Shown here: piece by piece, positions 61,187 to 64,000 of the stretch
How positions within the stretch are numbered: position 1 is the first letter of the stretch
Layout: every line of letters begins with the position of its first letter
Assembly (NCBI GenBank): GCA_944325665.1
Contig: CALVAY010000008.1
Coordinates: forward strand, 1 to 64,000
DNA length: 64,000 nt
Direction of reading: 5' to 3'
From: Candidatus Gastranaerophilales bacterium
GTDB taxonomy: Bacteria > Cyanobacteriota > Vampirovibrionia > Gastranaerophilales > Gastranaerophilaceae
Translations under genes and position numbers: made by a program
The notes under the pieces: model-generated
The model's input: only the letters and a program-made list of their open reading frames with translations
The model's database searches: none
What the model was told of the DNA's origin: nothing

Positions 61187-61756
61187 ATGAGTGAAACTAA
61201 AGCAAAATTATATGTAATTACGGGTCCCTCAGGCGTCGGCAAAGGGACTGTTTTGAATAAATTTTTTGAGAACAATAAAGATATAATCTACTCGATTTCT
61301 GCAACAACAAGAAAGCCAAGACAAGGTGAAATTGACGGAGTAAATTACTTTTTTATTACAAAAGAAGAATTTGAAAAAGAAATTCAAGAAGACAATTTTC
61401 TTGAGTGGGCAAAGTATTCAGACAATTACTACGGCACCAAAAAAAGCTTTGTTTGCAAAAAATTAAATGAAGGAATAAGCATTGTTCTTGAGATTGAAAC
61501 TCAAGGTGCAAAAAAAGTTATGGAACAATACCCTGACTGTGTTTCAATTTTTATTACCCCTCCAAACATTGATGAGCTTGAAAAAAGACTAAGAGGCAGA
61601 AATACCGAAGACGAAGAAGCCATTAAAAAAAGATTGGACGCAGTTAAAAGAGAATTAAAAGAAGCAAAACACTACAAGTATGTTATTGAAAACGATGTAG
61701 TTGAAGACACATACAGGCATTTGCAAGAGATATACGATAAGGAGAAAGTGCTTTGA
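61187..61756 (+). CDS. gmk: guanylate kinase
   Basis: Phosphorylates GMP to GDP, 189 residues. P-loop ITGPSGVGKGTVL near 10-22; GMP-binding SISATTRKPRQGEIDGVNYFF; lid RLRGRNTEDEEAIKKRL. Head of gmk-coaBC-nif3-aroC. TATAAT (61175-61180) ends six bases before the ATG with no Shine-Dalgarno. Confidence 0.96.
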   Translation: MSETKAKLYVITGPSGVGKGTVLNKFFENNKDIIYSISATTRKPRQGEIDGVNYFFITKEEFEKEIQEDNFLEWAKYSDNYYGTKKSFVCKKLNEGISIVLEIETQGAKKVMEQYPDCVSIFITPPNIDELEKRLRGRNTEDEEAIKKRLDAVKRELKEAKHYKYVIENDVVEDTYRHLQEIYDKEKVL

Positions 61757-62916
61757 AAAATATTCTTATCGGAATAACCTCGTCAATTGCCGCATATAAA
61801 ATATGCGAGCTTGTAAGAATGTTTAAAAAAAACAACTACGAAGTAAAAGTTGTTCTAACGCCGGATGCAAAAAACTTTGTTACACCTCTAACTCTTGAAA
61901 CGCTTAGTCAAAACAGAGTTTACGAGGGGCAGTTTGAACCAAGGGGTACCACGGAGCACATTTCCCTTTGCAAGTGGGCAGATGTTTTTGTTATCGCTCC
62001 AATCAGTGCAAATACACTTTCAAAAATTGCAAACGGAATTTGCGACAACCTTTTAACATCAATATTTTGCGCTTACTTGGGGCACAAAAAACCAATAATC
62101 ATTGCACCGGCTATGAATGTCGGAATGTGGGAAAATCCTTTTGTACAGGAGAATTTAAACAAGCTAAGAAATCAAGGAGTTAAAATTCTTGAACCTGAAG
62201 AAGGCTTTTTGGCTTGTCAGGAAGAAAACAAGGGTAGATTGTGCTCATTGGATAAAATTTTTAACGAAGTAAATTCAGATAAACCGCTTAAGGGCAAAAA
62301 AATAATTATAACAGCAGGCGGAACAAAAGAAGCAATTGACCCTGTAAGATACATTTCAAATTCATCATCGGGTAAAATGGGTTTAGCCCTTGCAGATTGT
62401 GCTTATATGGCAGGAGCCGAGGTTGAACTTATATCCACCTTTGAAGTCCAAAAACCTTACAAAACAACTCTTGCGCTAAGCTGCCAGGAAATATTGGATA
62501 ATGTTAAAAAAGCATTTTTGGAAAAAAATGCGGATATTTTGATTATGGCTGCTGCCGTATCTGATTTCAGGGTTAAAAATCCGCACAGCTCAAAGATTAC
62601 AAAAAAAAGAACAGGGGAAGAGCTTACGCTTGAGCTCATTCAAAACCCAGATATTTTAAAATATGCCTGCGAAAACAAAAAAGAAAACCAAAAAGTTGTA
62701 GGATTTTGCCTTTCAACAGAAAATACCGTTGAAAACGCAAAGGAAAAAATACTCAAAAAAGGGTGTGATTTTATTGTGGCAAATGAGGCTAAAGTTGCAC
62801 TTGGAAGTGATGAAAACGAAGTTTGGATTATAGATAAAAATCTGAACATAGAAAAAGTTGAAAAAACAACCAAAGACAAGGTAGCAAAAGTAATTTTGGA
62901 GAAGTTATATGATTAA
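61753..62916 (+). CDS. coaBC: phosphopantothenoylcysteine synthetase/decarboxylase
   Basis: Two consecutive steps of coenzyme A synthesis, 387 residues. CoaC flavoprotein half (GITSSIAAYKICELVRMFK; PAMNVGMWENP with the active-site segment; CQEENKGRLCS) and CoaB half from about 178 (KKIIITAGGTKEAIDPVRYISNSSSGKMG). TTG start, GGAG eight bases upstream; its start overlaps the gmk stop by 4 bases. Confidence 0.96.
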   Translation: MKNILIGITSSIAAYKICELVRMFKKNNYEVKVVLTPDAKNFVTPLTLETLSQNRVYEGQFEPRGTTEHISLCKWADVFVIAPISANTLSKIANGICDNLLTSIFCAYLGHKKPIIIAPAMNVGMWENPFVQENLNKLRNQGVKILEPEEGFLACQEENKGRLCSLDKIFNEVNSDKPLKGKKIIITAGGTKEAIDPVRYISNSSSGKMGLALADCAYMAGAEVELISTFEVQKPYKTTLALSCQEILDNVKKAFLEKNADILIMAAAVSDFRVKNPHSSKITKKRTGEELTLELIQNPDILKYACENKKENQKVVGFCLSTENTVENAKEKILKKGCDFIVANEAKVALGSDENEVWIIDKNLNIEKVEKTTKDKVAKVILEKLYD

Positions 62917-63646
62917 AACCGAAGAAATTATTCAAAAAATTGAAAGGTACGCCTCGCCTGATTTGGCGGAAAGCTGGGATAACACGGGCTGGCAGATAAA
63001 CTTGCACCATGATTACACAAACCGTGTTTTAATTGCTCTTTCTTTTACAAAAGAAGTTCTGGAGCAAGCCATAACAAATGATTGCGACCTTATTATAACT
63101 CACCACCCGCCAATTTTTCACAAATTAAATAAAATTGACAATAACGAGTTAATTCAGGCTATTAAGCACAATATTTGCGTATATAGCGCTCATACAAACT
63201 TGGATAAAACTTACGGCTCTACAACAGACGCTCTTTGCGGCGTTTTGGGGCTTAAAAACCTTGTAACCGTAAATGATTACATAAAAATTTCGCACCTAAA
63301 AGACGAAATAGCGCTTGACGAGTTTATTTTAGGAGTAAAACAAGCGCTAAATTCAGACAGAATAAAACTCGTTAACCCAAGTAACGTTCAAACAGTAAGA
63401 AACGTCGCAATTAGCGCAGGTGCGGGCGGAAGCTTTATTGAGTCTTTAAACGATTACGATATTGATTTATACATAACAGGTGATGTTAAATTCCATAACG
63501 CGCTTGAAGCAGAAGGTTTTGCGGTAGCTGACGTAGGACATTTTCACTCTGAACTTCCCGTTTTACCTTTAATACAAGGCTTAATTGCAAAAACGGGAGT
63601 TGAAACAATTATTGCACGTGAACAAGTTCCTTGGACATACATTTAG
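62909..63646 (+). CDS. Nif3-like dinuclear metal protein
   Basis: 245 residues of the YbgI/YqfO/Nif3 family: LAESWDNTGWQI, ITHHPPIFHKLNKI, YSAHTNLDKTYGS and DVGHFHSELPVL provide the His, Asp and Glu ligands of the di-metal site. Short form without the PII-like insert. GTP cyclohydrolase type 2 activity has been claimed for the family, but the role is unsettled. Overlaps coaBC by 8 bases. Confidence 0.88.
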   Translation: MIKTEEIIQKIERYASPDLAESWDNTGWQINLHHDYTNRVLIALSFTKEVLEQAITNDCDLIITHHPPIFHKLNKIDNNELIQAIKHNICVYSAHTNLDKTYGSTTDALCGVLGLKNLVTVNDYIKISHLKDEIALDEFILGVKQALNSDRIKLVNPSNVQTVRNVAISAGAGGSFIESLNDYDIDLYITGDVKFHNALEAEGFAVADVGHFHSELPVLPLIQGLIAKTGVETIIAREQVPWTYI

Positions 63647-63654
63647 GAGAAAAA

Positions 63655-64000
63655 ATGCCAATAAGATTTTTAACATCAGGTGAATCGCACGGAGAATGTC
63701 TAAACGCAATTATAGAGGGCATTGGCTCAAATTTTGAATTGGATTTTGATTTTATAAACTCTGAACTTAAGGCGCGACAAGGCGGCAAGGGCAGAGGCGG
63801 CAGAATGAAAATCGAAACCGATACAATTCATTTTAACTCCGGTGTAAGATTTTCAAAAACAACAGGAGCTCCGATTTGCCTTGAAATAAAAAATCTTGAC
63901 TGGCAAAAGTGGCTGATACCGATGAGCATTGAAAAGCTTGATGAAAATATGCTCACACAAGAAGAAAAAAATCAGCTCAAAGAAAAGAAAATTGAAAATA
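63655..64000 (+). CDS. aroC: chorismate synthase (partial, runs off the window)
   Basis: First 115 codons only. MPIRFLTSGESHGECLNAII is the N-terminal signature of AroC (family F-GESHG), followed by ELKARQGGKGRGGRMKIETD and NSGVRFSKTTGAPICLEI, which line the flavin and phosphate site. AGGAG precedes the ATG, 8 bases after the nif3 stop. The frame is open at the window end. Confidence 0.92.
   Translation, partial: MPIRFLTSGESHGECLNAIIEGIGSNFELDFDFINSELKARQGGKGRGGRMKIETDTIHFNSGVRFSKTTGAPICLEIKNLDWQKWLIPMSIEKLDENMLTQEEKNQLKEKKIEN

Noticed and set aside
1-64000. Prophage, insertion sequence or defence island
   Set aside because: No integrase, transposase, phage structural gene, restriction enzyme or Cas protein was found among the readable frames.

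Overview
The window is AT-rich bacterial chromosome, densely packed, with short intergenic gaps and many overlapping stop/start codons. The best fit is a fermentative, non-photosynthetic relative of the cyanobacteria (Melainabacteria, Gastranaerophilales type). This is an inference. It rests on the order rpoA-rplQ-truA-rplM-rpsI, on the fermentation genes (adhE, rex, hydE, rubrerythrin), on several small EF-hand/LysM/CHAP proteins, and on small proteins with an N-terminal F-G motif (SVSFGKK, NVNFGSNVKF). No 16S rRNA lies in the window. I see no prophage, insertion sequence or CRISPR array.

Layout. 1-4.9 kb: end of the ribosomal/RNA polymerase operon (infA to rpsI, minus strand), including the 37-codon rpmJ. 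5-13 kb: UbiA-type prenyltransferase, PEBP protein, lepA, an unusual regulator with four winged-helix segments, a CHAP/EF-hand protein, HAD phosphatase, EF-hand protein, pgeF. 13-17 kb: divergent ThiF-type E1/hydE pair, ilvA-ridA. 16.6-25.3 kb: arginine operon argC-J-B-D-G-H-F plus a YkgJ-type cysteine cluster gene, preceded by what reads as a complete ribosome-mediated attenuator with a 20-residue leader peptide containing three consecutive Arg codons. 25-32 kb: accessory genes, a CsoR-type sensor facing a CDF metal exporter, trpR-trpB. 32-41 kb: dehydrogenase/PLP enzyme pair, rubrerythrin, a PTPS-fold protein, a four-domain persulfide/CoA-disulfide reductase divergent from an ArsR regulator, a truncated creD and a second ArsR with a half-length permease. 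41-48 kb: lineage-type proteins, tRNA-Phe with odd tRNA-derived tandem repeats, two zinc dehydrogenases, a pilin-like peptide, an Fe-S protein, a membrane protein. 48-55.5 kb: adhE with a Rex operator, rex, a 49-residue repeat protein, rpmB, SPOR protein, DUF366, queC, HEAT protein. 55.5-64 kb: dgt-dnaG-rpoD, two EF-hand proteins, gmk-coaBC-nif3-aroC (aroC runs off the end).

Regulatory signals are unusually legible. (1) An arginine attenuator precedes argC. (2) Five surface or EF-hand type genes share a G(T/G)CAATTTT element at about the same distance from their starts. (3) At least eleven genes have a -10-like hexamer exactly six bases before the start codon and no Shine-Dalgarno sequence, suggesting leaderless transcripts. 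(4) Operators for Rex, TrpR, CsoR and two ArsR proteins sit in or beside near-consensus promoters next to the genes they would control.

All calls come from reading sequence; no database search was run. Start codons were moved downstream where a Shine-Dalgarno sequence or promoter showed the longest frame to be wrong.
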